This document shows, piece after piece, positions 1 through 6,803 of a DNA stretch of 21,313 nt. Position numbers and translations under genes: made by a program. The DNA is from a bacterium (GTDB lineage: Bacteria > Babelota > Babeliae > Babelales > Chromulinivoraceae): contig CANCGK010000006.1 of the NCBI GenBank assembly GCA_947377595.1, positions 1 through 21,313 of the forward strand. The letters run 5' to 3'. Position 1 is the first letter of the stretch. The number at the start of each line of letters is the position of its first letter. The notes beneath the pieces were generated by a model that saw nothing but the letters and a program-made list of their open reading frames with translations, was not told where the DNA came from and made no database searches.

Positions 1-494
1 TTCATAGAATTTATGAATTACAAGAATATCGCGCTCAAATAGTCAATTATTTACAAGAGCATAAGCCGTATTTTATCTATGAAGGGCAGCAATATTTTAT
101 CGAAGATATAGCATCATATCATATTCATGCAGGTGATTATTTTAGAAAAGATCAACCAAGTGGTGGACATTCAAATTATGGTGGAAATAAACTTAATCAT
201 TTTAATCCCATAGTTAATAAAGAAGGTTTTTTAGGCGTAAAAGATGTTATTTTGCATAATGCCAGGTTTATGAATAAAACAAAGCCTTCTTCTATTTATC
301 CAGAAAATTGGTCTGAGTATTTTTGCGATCTTAAAGCTATTGAGATTTTCAATAACCCAAATACAGAAATAAAATTATCAAAAAATGGAATGAGTTTGCA
401 GGCTATCGGAAAAACCTCTGAAGGCTTAGACATTATTCTTCATTATGACATTACACATAAAAGAATTAAAACTCATTACCCTTATATAATATAA
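1..494 (+). CDS. C-terminal end of an EndoU-type RNase toxin (partial, 5' end outside window)
   Basis: The reading frame is open from the left edge (first full codon at base 3) to the TAA at 492-494, so this is the last 163 residues of a larger protein. An internal ATG at 252 lies inside the domain and is not the true start. The final ~125 residues match the layout of bacterial EndoU nucleases: a YHIHAGD segment (His40/His42 of the visible part), then SGGHS (His56), then a lysine in KTKPSSIYPENW (Lys94), and a closing THYPYI with Tyr159. Together these give the His-His-Lys plus Tyr/Thr signature of the family. EndoU toxins cut RNA, often tRNA, and usually sit at the C-terminus of polymorphic or contact-dependent toxins. 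The ~35 residues before it look like a helical linker. Two small genes follow directly, as expected for immunity genes. The delivery domain lies outside the window. The call rests on motif recognition, not a profile search. Confidence 0.72.
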   Translation, partial: HRIYELQEYRAQIVNYLQEHKPYFIYEGQQYFIEDIASYHIHAGDYFRKDQPSGGHSNYGGNKLNHFNPIVNKEGFLGVKDVILHNARFMNKTKPSSIYPENWSEYFCDLKAIEIFNNPNTEIKLSKNGMSLQAIGKTSEGLDIILHYDITHKRIKTHYPYII

Positions 495-506
495 GAAAGC
501 AGTAAG

Positions 507-959
507 ATGAAAGAATATTTATTACTTTATCGATCTCCATATAATCATTATTACCCTACTAAAAATAATATTAGATCAGGCTTATGGGATTTAAATGAAT
601 ATTATCTTAGTGATTATAACTATTATAATGATAGCTTATTTACTAAAAATCAAAATTATTATAAAGAAACGATCATTATTAATGATGTTATTGGCGAGCA
701 ATTATTTATAGTTATACAAGATCATGATATAGAAAATCATATTGCGGATGACGATCGTTCTCAATTAACAAATGAGTTTAATAGTTGCAAGATAAGTTAC
801 AGTAATTTTATTTTTTTTAGGGAGCGTTGGTTAGAATTAAAACGAGCTTTGCCTCCATTTGCGATAATTTATAGAAATAATAATGATTGGATAGATTGTA
901 AAGGATTTGAATCTCAAGAAGCGATGGAGCTTTTTGTAAAAAATTATGTATCTCAATGA
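507..959 (+). CDS. Small protein downstream of EndoU toxin, candidate immunity protein 1
   Basis: A 150-residue, Tyr/Asn/Asp-rich soluble protein with no signal peptide or membrane segment. It begins 12 nt after the toxin stop codon and ends in a 4-nt ATGA overlap with the next gene, so the three genes are probably co-transcribed and translationally coupled. Its last third has the pattern S-x-x-NFI followed by W-x-x-L, a Pro, an Ile-rich strand and an acidic turn. The same pattern recurs in the next protein. Size, cytosolic character and position fit an immunity protein that neutralises the EndoU domain. I do not recognise a named immunity family, so the role rests on context. The Shine-Dalgarno sequence ahead of the ATG is weak. 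Confidence 0.6.
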   Translation: MKEYLLLYRSPYNHYYPTKNNIRSGLWDLNEYYLSDYNYYNDSLFTKNQNYYKETIIINDVIGEQLFIVIQDHDIENHIADDDRSQLTNEFNSCKISYSNFIFFRERWLELKRALPPFAIIYRNNNDWIDCKGFESQEAMELFVKNYVSQ

Positions 960-1417
960 AGCAATACATAACTATGAAAAAAATTGAAAAATATAATATG
1001 TATAAAAGCTTACAAGCAGGAAATTATAAATTTATTAGTTTATGGCAACTTTTTACTGACAAATTTGAACCACATCAATTGATCGATTGGTTTATGAATA
1101 AAAAACAAACTGTAGAAGGTAATGAATTAATCGATATACGCAAAGAAGATGGTAAAATTATATTGCACGATATGAGTGACTCTGCGTACGATGATACTAT
1201 TTCTCCTTATGAATTTGATCCTTCAAAAAAATTTGAAATGTCGAGTCAGAATTTTATCGAAATTTTAATGGAATGGGAAAAACTAAGAATCAGTCGGCCT
1301 GATATTATTTTAATCGTTATTCACGAAGATGAGCATGTCTCGTTAGAAACTGACCCTGCAATTATACAAGCATATCAAGATGCTGGTTACGCGTTTGATA
1401 TCAATAAAATTATATAA
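956..1417 (+). CDS. Second small protein of the toxin cassette, candidate immunity protein 2
   Basis: A 153-residue acidic soluble protein without a signal peptide. It starts in the ATGA overlap with the preceding gene. An alternative ATG at 974 would shorten it by six residues, but the overlap start favours coupling. Its C-terminal part reads F-x-MSSQNFIEILMEWEKL, then RPDIILIVIHEDEHVSLE, which parallels the NFI...W..L...P...II pattern of the previous protein. An LW-x-L motif near residue 30 is also shared. The two proteins therefore look like distant paralogues. This layout, an F-x-x-I-x-x-x-W helix followed by a hydrophobic strand and an acidic loop, is common in small immunity proteins. 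That makes immunity to EndoU, or to a related toxin variant, a reasonable inference but not an established one. Confidence 0.58.
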   Translation: MKQYITMKKIEKYNMYKSLQAGNYKFISLWQLFTDKFEPHQLIDWFMNKKQTVEGNELIDIRKEDGKIILHDMSDSAYDDTISPYEFDPSKKFEMSSQNFIEILMEWEKLRISRPDIILIVIHEDEHVSLETDPAIIQAYQDAGYAFDINKII

Positions 1418-1449
1418 AATAAAATGAATCTTTTGTCATGGGAGCAGGT

Positions 1450-3225
1450 ATGAAAGTGTTTTTTTTGATAATAGCTATATGCATATCTTCGAGCATGTTT
1501 GCTGTTGATCGCAATCTTGTGATTATTGTTGATAATGTACATCACGAAAACGTAAAGAGTCAAGATGTTACGATGACGCATCAATGTCTGACTGCTTTAC
1601 AGCAGCAAGCATCAATGGTTTTGATGTCGACAGGTCTTTGGAAAAATATCGTTGATCGTAAAAAAAGATTTGAAAAAGGTTTGCATAATGCACAATCACC
1701 TGAATCTTTATTGTATAATTTGTATCAAACAACGCATCATGAACTTGCTTTGGCCCGTTATAATCTTACGACTATCAATCAAAAATTATCAAAAAATTGG
1801 TTTGAAAAAGAGTATCCTGATTTATCGCGTCTTTCGTTAGAAGATTTCAATCAGTTACGATTCGATTTTGCTTGTTATATTTTTAAGTTCGATTTTGATA
1901 GTTGGAATGTCTATACTGCAAGCGAAGGGATGTTGTTATGGATTCCGGTTCAAACTTTGTATCCAATAGATAAAGCATACAAAATATTTCATGAATCAGA
2001 CATGATGAAAATTTTTGATAAAAAAAGTAATGTTGTTGGAAGTTTGCAAAAATTATTACATGCACAACAAGATCGCTTTGTTGTTTATTTGACTGGGCAT
2101 GGTCATCCACAAAGTACAGAACAAAAAGCACATATAGCAGGTTTACTGCAAGAAGATTTTAGAGATTTACTTGATTATTTTCATGCATCAATGCACTTAA
2201 AATTATTAGTGTATAGTTCTTGTTATGGTGGAGGAGTTCATTGCGTGCAGCCGTATCAAGATATTCGATTACATTATCCGGTGATTGTTACAGCAGTAAC
2301 TGATGCCCCAATTTTTGGATTTGGTTTGTATGAAGGTGTAAAATTACCACCATATGATACTCATTTTATGTTAGATCGTGGTGATGTTGATAAAAAACAA
2401 GGGTTATTGCCCTATGCTTTGCAAAACTATGCAGCATTTTTTAAACGTGCATGGAAAGGTCAATTTGATCTGCAGCTCGTGCAATTGATTTCTAAGTTTT
2501 TTTCTTGTGACTTTTTTGTATGTCATGTACAAAAAATAGAAAATTTTCCACTTATTCGCAAAGCTGGGAGTGCAATTTTTGTCCCTATAAAAGATCAGTT
2601 AATGATAAGACTTGTTCAGCAAGCAACTGGTTACGCTTCATTGACGCTCAATAAACCTTTACTGATGTATACTAAAAAGATAAAAAAAATAAAAATGGAA
2701 AAGCTTGTTCCTATAGTTTCTATGTTGCCTGGCTTGCAAAGTCATATGATTGATCAATTGATAGCTCCAAACTTTCGATTATCTGATATTATCGTAAAAT
2801 CATTCGTATCGTTAGAAGATATGCAAGCGTATAAAAATTATTTGATACCAGAAGTTTCTTGTATCAACGATCTTGTTGATGATACACAAGTAAGTACTAT
2901 CAAAAATCTATTAATTGTAGGCCAGGATAATGTGCGACCTAAGTTTATGGATAAAAAAACTCAAGTTTTAATCTATTTTCAATCTTGTGATCAGCATTAT
3001 TGTGCATCGGTATCTGATCAAAAAATAGTCAACGTCATTAAATTCAATCAAGATCAGATAGCTGTCATGCAAGAAATCATACAATTTGTTCGATTGATGG
3101 TTGATTTTGATACAAAAAATTTGCCAGAAAATTTATTAACCTTTGATGCTTATCAACAAAATGCAGCATTGCATGATCAGATAGTGCAGGCATGTATAAA
3201 AAATAAAGTATGTAAAAAAAGATAA
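1450..3225 (+). CDS. Secreted caspase-like (clan CD) cysteine peptidase
   Basis: A 591-residue protein. I chose the ATG at 1450 over the one at 1438 because GGGAG (1440-1444) sits just upstream as a ribosome binding site, and because it places a clean signal peptide at the N-terminus: residues 1-18, hydrophobic core FFLIIAICI, ending SMFA|VD. The clan CD peptidase signature follows. A hydrophobic strand runs into a His-Gly (FVVYLTGHGHP, His217), and 41 residues later a second hydrophobic strand ends in a Cys (LKLLVYSSCYGGG, Cys258). This His/Cys dyad, at about this spacing, is shared by caspases, metacaspases, legumain, clostripain and CHAT proteases; I cannot assign the subfamily. The C-terminal ~330 residues match nothing I recognise. 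The gene lies 32 nt after the immunity-like genes on the same strand. The likely location is the periplasm, outer surface or outside the cell. Confidence 0.68.
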   Translation: MKVFFLIIAICISSSMFAVDRNLVIIVDNVHHENVKSQDVTMTHQCLTALQQQASMVLMSTGLWKNIVDRKKRFEKGLHNAQSPESLLYNLYQTTHHELALARYNLTTINQKLSKNWFEKEYPDLSRLSLEDFNQLRFDFACYIFKFDFDSWNVYTASEGMLLWIPVQTLYPIDKAYKIFHESDMMKIFDKKSNVVGSLQKLLHAQQDRFVVYLTGHGHPQSTEQKAHIAGLLQEDFRDLLDYFHASMHLKLLVYSSCYGGGVHCVQPYQDIRLHYPVIVTAVTDAPIFGFGLYEGVKLPPYDTHFMLDRGDVDKKQGLLPYALQNYAAFFKRAWKGQFDLQLVQLISKFFSCDFFVCHVQKIENFPLIRKAGSAIFVPIKDQLMIRLVQQATGYASLTLNKPLLMYTKKIKKIKMEKLVPIVSMLPGLQSHMIDQLIAPNFRLSDIIVKSFVSLEDMQAYKNYLIPEVSCINDLVDDTQVSTIKNLLIVGQDNVRPKFMDKKTQVLIYFQSCDQHYCASVSDQKIVNVIKFNQDQIAVMQEIIQFVRLMVDFDTKNLPENLLTFDAYQQNAALHDQIVQACIKNKVCKKR

Positions 3226-3363
3226 TTTTTTTTGAATTTTGTGCTGTATGTATAAAGCGAGGTCATCCATTTGAAACATTATTTTCTTTTGATTACACTG
3301 GTAAAGTAAGAAAAATTTAGAAACTATATTGTATAGTATTTTTTATCAAGAAAGATTGTGTAA

Positions 3364-4473
3364 ATGTTTATACATCATACAAAAAAATTAATGGCATGTA
3401 GTTTCATGATGATGCACATGCTATCTCATGCAGCTGTTGATCAAGCTTTATCTCGACAATCACAAAGCTCAGCAAGTCCAGCTGTATTGGTCACGGCAGC
3501 ATTAGCTGTTACCGGATTAGCGGTCACCGGATATCGTTATGCAACTGCGCATCAAGATAGACAGGTTATTGCAGATATTGATAACACGCTCGACTCATTA
3601 CATATTCCTAAAATTGATATGACTGCAGTGCGTCAAGCTGCACAGACAGATAAATATAATGAAAAAAATGTTGGTGATTTTTTTAAAAAATTAACAGGTG
3701 CATATAAGGATGATCTTGCTCAAGATTTATCATCAAAAGATATCATGATATTTGGTGCAATGAAGCCATTAGAATCGATAAGCAAAGAGCGTAAAGCTGT
3801 TAATACTCTTTTAACTAAAGATTTATGGTTTCGTAGTTGGTTTAATTCAGATGTAACTACAAAAAGAAAAGAAGTTCAAGCATGCCATCCAAAAATTAAT
3901 GATGCGCAAGCTTTTGCAAATGAACATGCAGAGTTTATTGAGGGATACAAAGAAATATTAGATTGTGATCAATTAGATATAGAAAATGTCCGGTTAGGCA
4001 GTTCTTCTGATAAAGATAAAGTTGATTTGATTCGAAATCATCAATCGGTATCTGATGTTGAAGGTCTTCCAGTATTTGATTATAAAATTAAAATTGATGT
4101 TGCTCGAGCAGGGGTTAAAGAATACAATGACAGTCCTTATGCTAATTTACAAACTTTCGTTCGTCAACGATATGAAAATATGAAACACCTAAGTCATGCA
4201 GTAACTGATTTGCAGGTATATAACAAGGAAAAAGATACTTATTATCAAGAACAAGAGCGCAAAAATCAAGAAGAGTTGAATAAAATAGCTGCAGAGCAAT
4301 TGAAATTGAACAAAGCCCGTCGAGCTGATGAAAAGCGCGAACATGAGATTAAAGAATATGCATCGAGCAGCGATATGCCTGAGGCTGAAGCGCGTAGGTA
4401 CTTTCAACGTGTAGAAACCATTAGTGCGGTATTTGGTTTTATTGGTAGCTGTTTCTTTTCTTCTAGCAAATAA
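3364..4473 (+). CDS. Signal-peptide protein of unknown function with TM segment and coiled coil
   Basis: A 369-residue protein that I do not recognise. A signal-peptide-like start (residues 1-23, ending LSHA|AV) is followed by an Ala/Val/Thr-rich hydrophobic stretch at about 40-57 (AVLVTAALAVTGLAVTGY). A mostly helical, charged middle leads to a strongly charged coiled coil at about 285-330, rich in Gln, Glu, Lys and Arg. The C-terminus is a short hydrophobic tail (FGFIGSCFF). It is probably anchored in the envelope or exported. AAGAAAG lies ~10 nt before the ATG, and TATAGT at 3332-3337 is a possible -10 box. The last 11 nt overlap the end of convergent ftsI. The plan of signal peptide, Ala/Gly-rich segment and helical region recurs in the genes at 6804 and 14054. 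Confidence 0.75.
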   Translation: MFIHHTKKLMACSFMMMHMLSHAAVDQALSRQSQSSASPAVLVTAALAVTGLAVTGYRYATAHQDRQVIADIDNTLDSLHIPKIDMTAVRQAAQTDKYNEKNVGDFFKKLTGAYKDDLAQDLSSKDIMIFGAMKPLESISKERKAVNTLLTKDLWFRSWFNSDVTTKRKEVQACHPKINDAQAFANEHAEFIEGYKEILDCDQLDIENVRLGSSSDKDKVDLIRNHQSVSDVEGLPVFDYKIKIDVARAGVKEYNDSPYANLQTFVRQRYENMKHLSHAVTDLQVYNKEKDTYYQEQERKNQEELNKIAAEQLKLNKARRADEKREHEIKEYASSSDMPEAEARRYFQRVETISAVFGFIGSCFFSSSK

Positions 4474-6115
4474 TATGATCATGTATCAACGTGATTTGCG
4501 CTGCTTTGCCAAAGAGCGGTGCAGTGATAACCGATGAGTATGATGCTTTTTTAGATTCTTTTACGTAGACGGTTATAACTCTTTTATAGCCGTCTTTTTC
4601 TATGTAACCGATAAATGTGTTTAAATGTTTATCTTCGTTGTACTGGCCATGTTCTAAAATATTTGATGTTCCTGTTTTGCCCGTAATTTTGTATCCGGTC
4701 ACATCGGCACGTTTACCAGAACCTTGGTGTACGCATGCTTGTAAAATTTCATCCATATGAGTCCGTGTTGTATCGGCAATGAGCGGGGGTGTTTGTAAAA
4801 TTTCTTGATTTTTTTCGTGATGATCGGCAAGAAGTGTTGGCGTGATCAGGTGTCCGCCATTGTAGATCATGCTTAAAGCGCGAGCAAGTTGTAGAAGGGT
4901 TGTGGTGATTTCGTATCCAAACGAAAGTGATATGATCGAATATGCGGACCATTTTTTAGGTGGATTGACGTATCCTTTTTGTTCACCAGGAAAGTTAAGT
5001 CCGGTTGCTTGTCCAAAACCAAGGATTCGATAATAATCATATAATTTTTCATTGATCCGTTTTGCGATTTTGACGGTTCCAATATTGTTAGAATTTTGAA
5101 TTACTTCCTTAAAAGGGATAGTGCCATGTGGTTGTACCGTGCGAACGCGAATGCCATCAATTTTAGTTTCTTTGGTATTTTCGCAGTTAATTAATTCATC
5201 AAGCGTCACGACATGTAAGTCTAATGCTGCTAAAGCGCAGAATGTTTTGATCACTGATCCTGTTTCGAATGCTTGTGTTGCCGGACGATTTTTTGTTGTT
5301 TGCATATCAAGCTGTTCGGTGTTGTTCGGATCAAAATAAGGGTATGATGCCATGGCGTAAATTTCACCATTTTCTGGATTGATAATCACCAAAGCAGCTT
5401 CTTTTGCTTCCAGCTCTTTGACGGTTTGCTCTAACAGATTACAAATCTTAAATTGTAAATTTGCATCGATTGTCAGATGTACGGGTTTACTTGCAGTTCC
5501 TTGTTCTAAAATTTCTTTTTCAAAATAAAAATGATGCGAACGTGCATCTTTTTTTAATGTATGTGTCGTTGCAGTGCCGCGTAATATTTCGTCATATTGT
5601 TGTTCTATGCCCATGATCCCATGATTGTCAATGTCGGTTATACCAAGTACCGTACTTAAGCAACGATAAGGATAAAATCGGCTTGGCTCTTGTAAAATAT
5701 GGATATCAGTAAGATTGCAATCTTTGATGATAGAAACTTGTTCGTCAGTTAATTTACGAGCGATAAAGAAGAAGTTTTTGTCCCATGACTGATCAAGTCG
5801 CTGTGCAGCAGAAGAAAAATGTTGTTTGAGGAAGTTTATGATCGGTGCGCGATCTTCGATTTGTTTTGGCAAAATAAATGCAGAAAAACTATCTTTGTTG
5901 ACTGCAATTGGTGTGCCGTGACGGTCAAAAATAGGTGCGCGTTCTGGCAGGGTTGTCATGCTGATACTGTATTGTTTTTCTGCAAGATGCCGAAAAAAAT
6001 CTTCTTTTTTTATTTGCATGACATACAAATTTGCAATAATAATGCCATAGAGTATGGAAAGTATGGAAAAAATAAAAATGGAACGAATATGTTCAAAATT
6101 GTTGATATGTTTCAT
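4463..6115 (-). CDS. ftsI: Septal peptidoglycan transpeptidase, class B penicillin-binding protein (FtsI/PBP3-like)
   Basis: A 550-residue inner-membrane protein that cross-links peptidoglycan at the division septum. One N-terminal membrane helix (about residues 11-34) is followed by the PBP dimerisation motif ERAPIFDRHGTPIA (about 58-71). The transpeptidase domain shows all three active-site motifs: SVIK (Ser287 nucleophile, Lys290), SNN (342-344) and KTGT (480-483). The stretch SFGYEITTTLLQLARALS (398-415) is the conserved FtsI/PBP2 segment between the second and third motifs. There is no PASTA domain, and the length is normal for FtsI. The start codon overlaps the stop of the upstream ftsL-like gene by 4 nt (ATGA), giving the classic ftsL-ftsI order. 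The 3' end overlaps the convergent gene at 3364-4473 by 11 nt. No other dcw-cluster gene is in the window. Confidence 0.93.
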   Translation of the reverse strand: MKHINNFEHIRSIFIFSILSILYGIIIANLYVMQIKKEDFFRHLAEKQYSISMTTLPERAPIFDRHGTPIAVNKDSFSAFILPKQIEDRAPIINFLKQHFSSAAQRLDQSWDKNFFFIARKLTDEQVSIIKDCNLTDIHILQEPSRFYPYRCLSTVLGITDIDNHGIMGIEQQYDEILRGTATTHTLKKDARSHHFYFEKEILEQGTASKPVHLTIDANLQFKICNLLEQTVKELEAKEAALVIINPENGEIYAMASYPYFDPNNTEQLDMQTTKNRPATQAFETGSVIKTFCALAALDLHVVTLDELINCENTKETKIDGIRVRTVQPHGTIPFKEVIQNSNNIGTVKIAKRINEKLYDYYRILGFGQATGLNFPGEQKGYVNPPKKWSAYSIISLSFGYEITTTLLQLARALSMIYNGGHLITPTLLADHHEKNQEILQTPPLIADTTRTHMDEILQACVHQGSGKRADVTGYKITGKTGTSNILEHGQYNEDKHLNTFIGYIEKDGYKRVITVYVKESKKASYSSVITAPLFGKAAQITLIHDHIIC

Positions 6116-6423
6116 GATTGTAGGCTTTGGATAGTTTGTGTTGATGGTATTGTAGATTCTTTTGGGGCGCGTAAAATATTTTTTAATTCTATGGGTTGCA
6201 TGAGCATTTGTTGTTCTGCTTTTTGTGCAATAATATCTGGTTGTTGCTCTGCATGAAGATTGTAGAGCAAGTTGCTTTGTTCTTTTTCTAAGATATTCAA
6301 TTGAGATTGTAGCTTTTGTATCTGATAGGAGAGCGTCAGGTATTGCCCTTGTTTATGTACTTCTAAAAAAATAAATAATGCATTGCAGCATAGTAAAAGT
6401 AACATTGCAGATGTTTTTTTCAT
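6112..6423 (-). CDS. ftsL: FtsL-like cell-division membrane protein
   Basis: A 103-residue protein with a short basic N-terminus (MKKT), one membrane helix (about residues 6-20) and a coiled coil (about 28-70, including LQSQLNILEKEQSNLLYNL). This is the bitopic layout of FtsL/FtsB/DivIC. These proteins are poorly conserved in sequence and are identified mostly by topology and by lying directly upstream of ftsI, as here with a 4-nt overlap. It would act at the septum in the FtsQLB complex that activates FtsWI. The C-terminal ~30 residues are polar and probably disordered. FtsB or DivIC cannot be excluded by topology, but adjacency to ftsI favours FtsL. The gene usually found upstream (rsmH) is absent. 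Confidence 0.75.
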   Translation of the reverse strand: MKKTSAMLLLLCCNALFIFLEVHKQGQYLTLSYQIQKLQSQLNILEKEQSNLLYNLHAEQQPDIIAQKAEQQMLMQPIELKNILRAPKESTIPSTQTIQSLQS

Positions 6424-6546
6424 ACCAATTGCCTGATTTTATATGACGTTGTATTGTATAAAATTTTGAACTTTTTCTTTTGATGTAGATTATAGTATCG
6501 TAAAAACCGAGAGATTCAATAAATTTCTGTGATTTTTTTTATAAAA

Positions 6547-6576
6547 ATAGGATGAGCTTGGTTATCCTCATCCTAT
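6547..6576. repeat. Hairpin copy matching the bamA terminator stem
   Basis: A perfect 10-bp inverted repeat (ATAGGATGAG / CTCATCCTAT) with a 10-nt loop. The stem is identical to that of the hairpin at 8512-8539, but the loop differs. It sits 28 nt before the 35-nt bamA-tail copy, nearly the same spacing as at the true bamA end (31 nt). On its minus-strand side the stem is followed by CTATTTTTAT, so it could still terminate transcription weakly. It has no T-run on the plus side. Confidence 0.7.
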
Positions 6577-6604
6577 GATCAATATGTTCATCAGTTATTT
6601 TTTG

Positions 6605-6639
6605 AAAATTCGTGCGTCATGCTAAAATGCATTTCGGTT
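6605..6639 (-). pseudogene. Relic copy of the 3' end of bamA (35 nt)
   Basis: These 35 bases are identical to 8571-8605, which encode the end of BamA (TEMHFSMTHEF on the minus strand). Here the bamA frame is broken: an in-frame TGA lies just upstream on the minus strand (around 6640), and the stop codon after the final Phe is lost. It is therefore a non-coding remnant, left by duplication or recombination around the 6804-8510 gene. Confidence 0.75.
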
Positions 6640-6803
6640 CATCTTTGATTTCAATTTTTTCTTTTTTCGTCTTTGCCTTTTGCTGCCTTGTCTAAAATTT
6701 TGCAGATTAAAACTCTTGTTAATGAGTTTTTCAATTTGATATTATAAATATGTAATAAACTTTCGCGTGGTTACAGTTTTATAATTAAAAGAGGCGGAGA
6801 ACT

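Larger units (their letters stand above)
6424..6803. other. Gene-free stretch with a relic of the bamA 3' end
   Basis: This 380-base stretch holds no convincing gene. It is AT-rich and carries, from left to right, a hairpin (6547-6576), a 35-nt copy of the end of bamA (6605-6639), a T-rich tract, and the upstream region of the next gene with its GAGG ribosome binding site. Promoters for both divergent neighbours should lie here. A minus-strand frame ending at 6652 is open for about 40 codons but has no ATG and was not called. Confidence 0.7.

Noticed and set aside
4189..4482. 97-codon minus-strand frame at the end of the 3364-4473 gene
   Set aside because: It is a shadow of the coiled-coil coding region, with no ribosome binding site and no domain.
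5819..6256. 145-codon plus-strand frame opposite ftsI and ftsL
   Set aside because: It lies antisense to two well-supported genes, is Cys/Phe-rich in an unnatural way, and has no ribosome binding site or recognisable domain.
6652..6769. Minus-strand open stretch of ~40 codons ending in a Lys-rich tail
   Set aside because: It has no ATG and is closed upstream by a stop. It could be a remnant of a lost gene, but the evidence is too thin to call.
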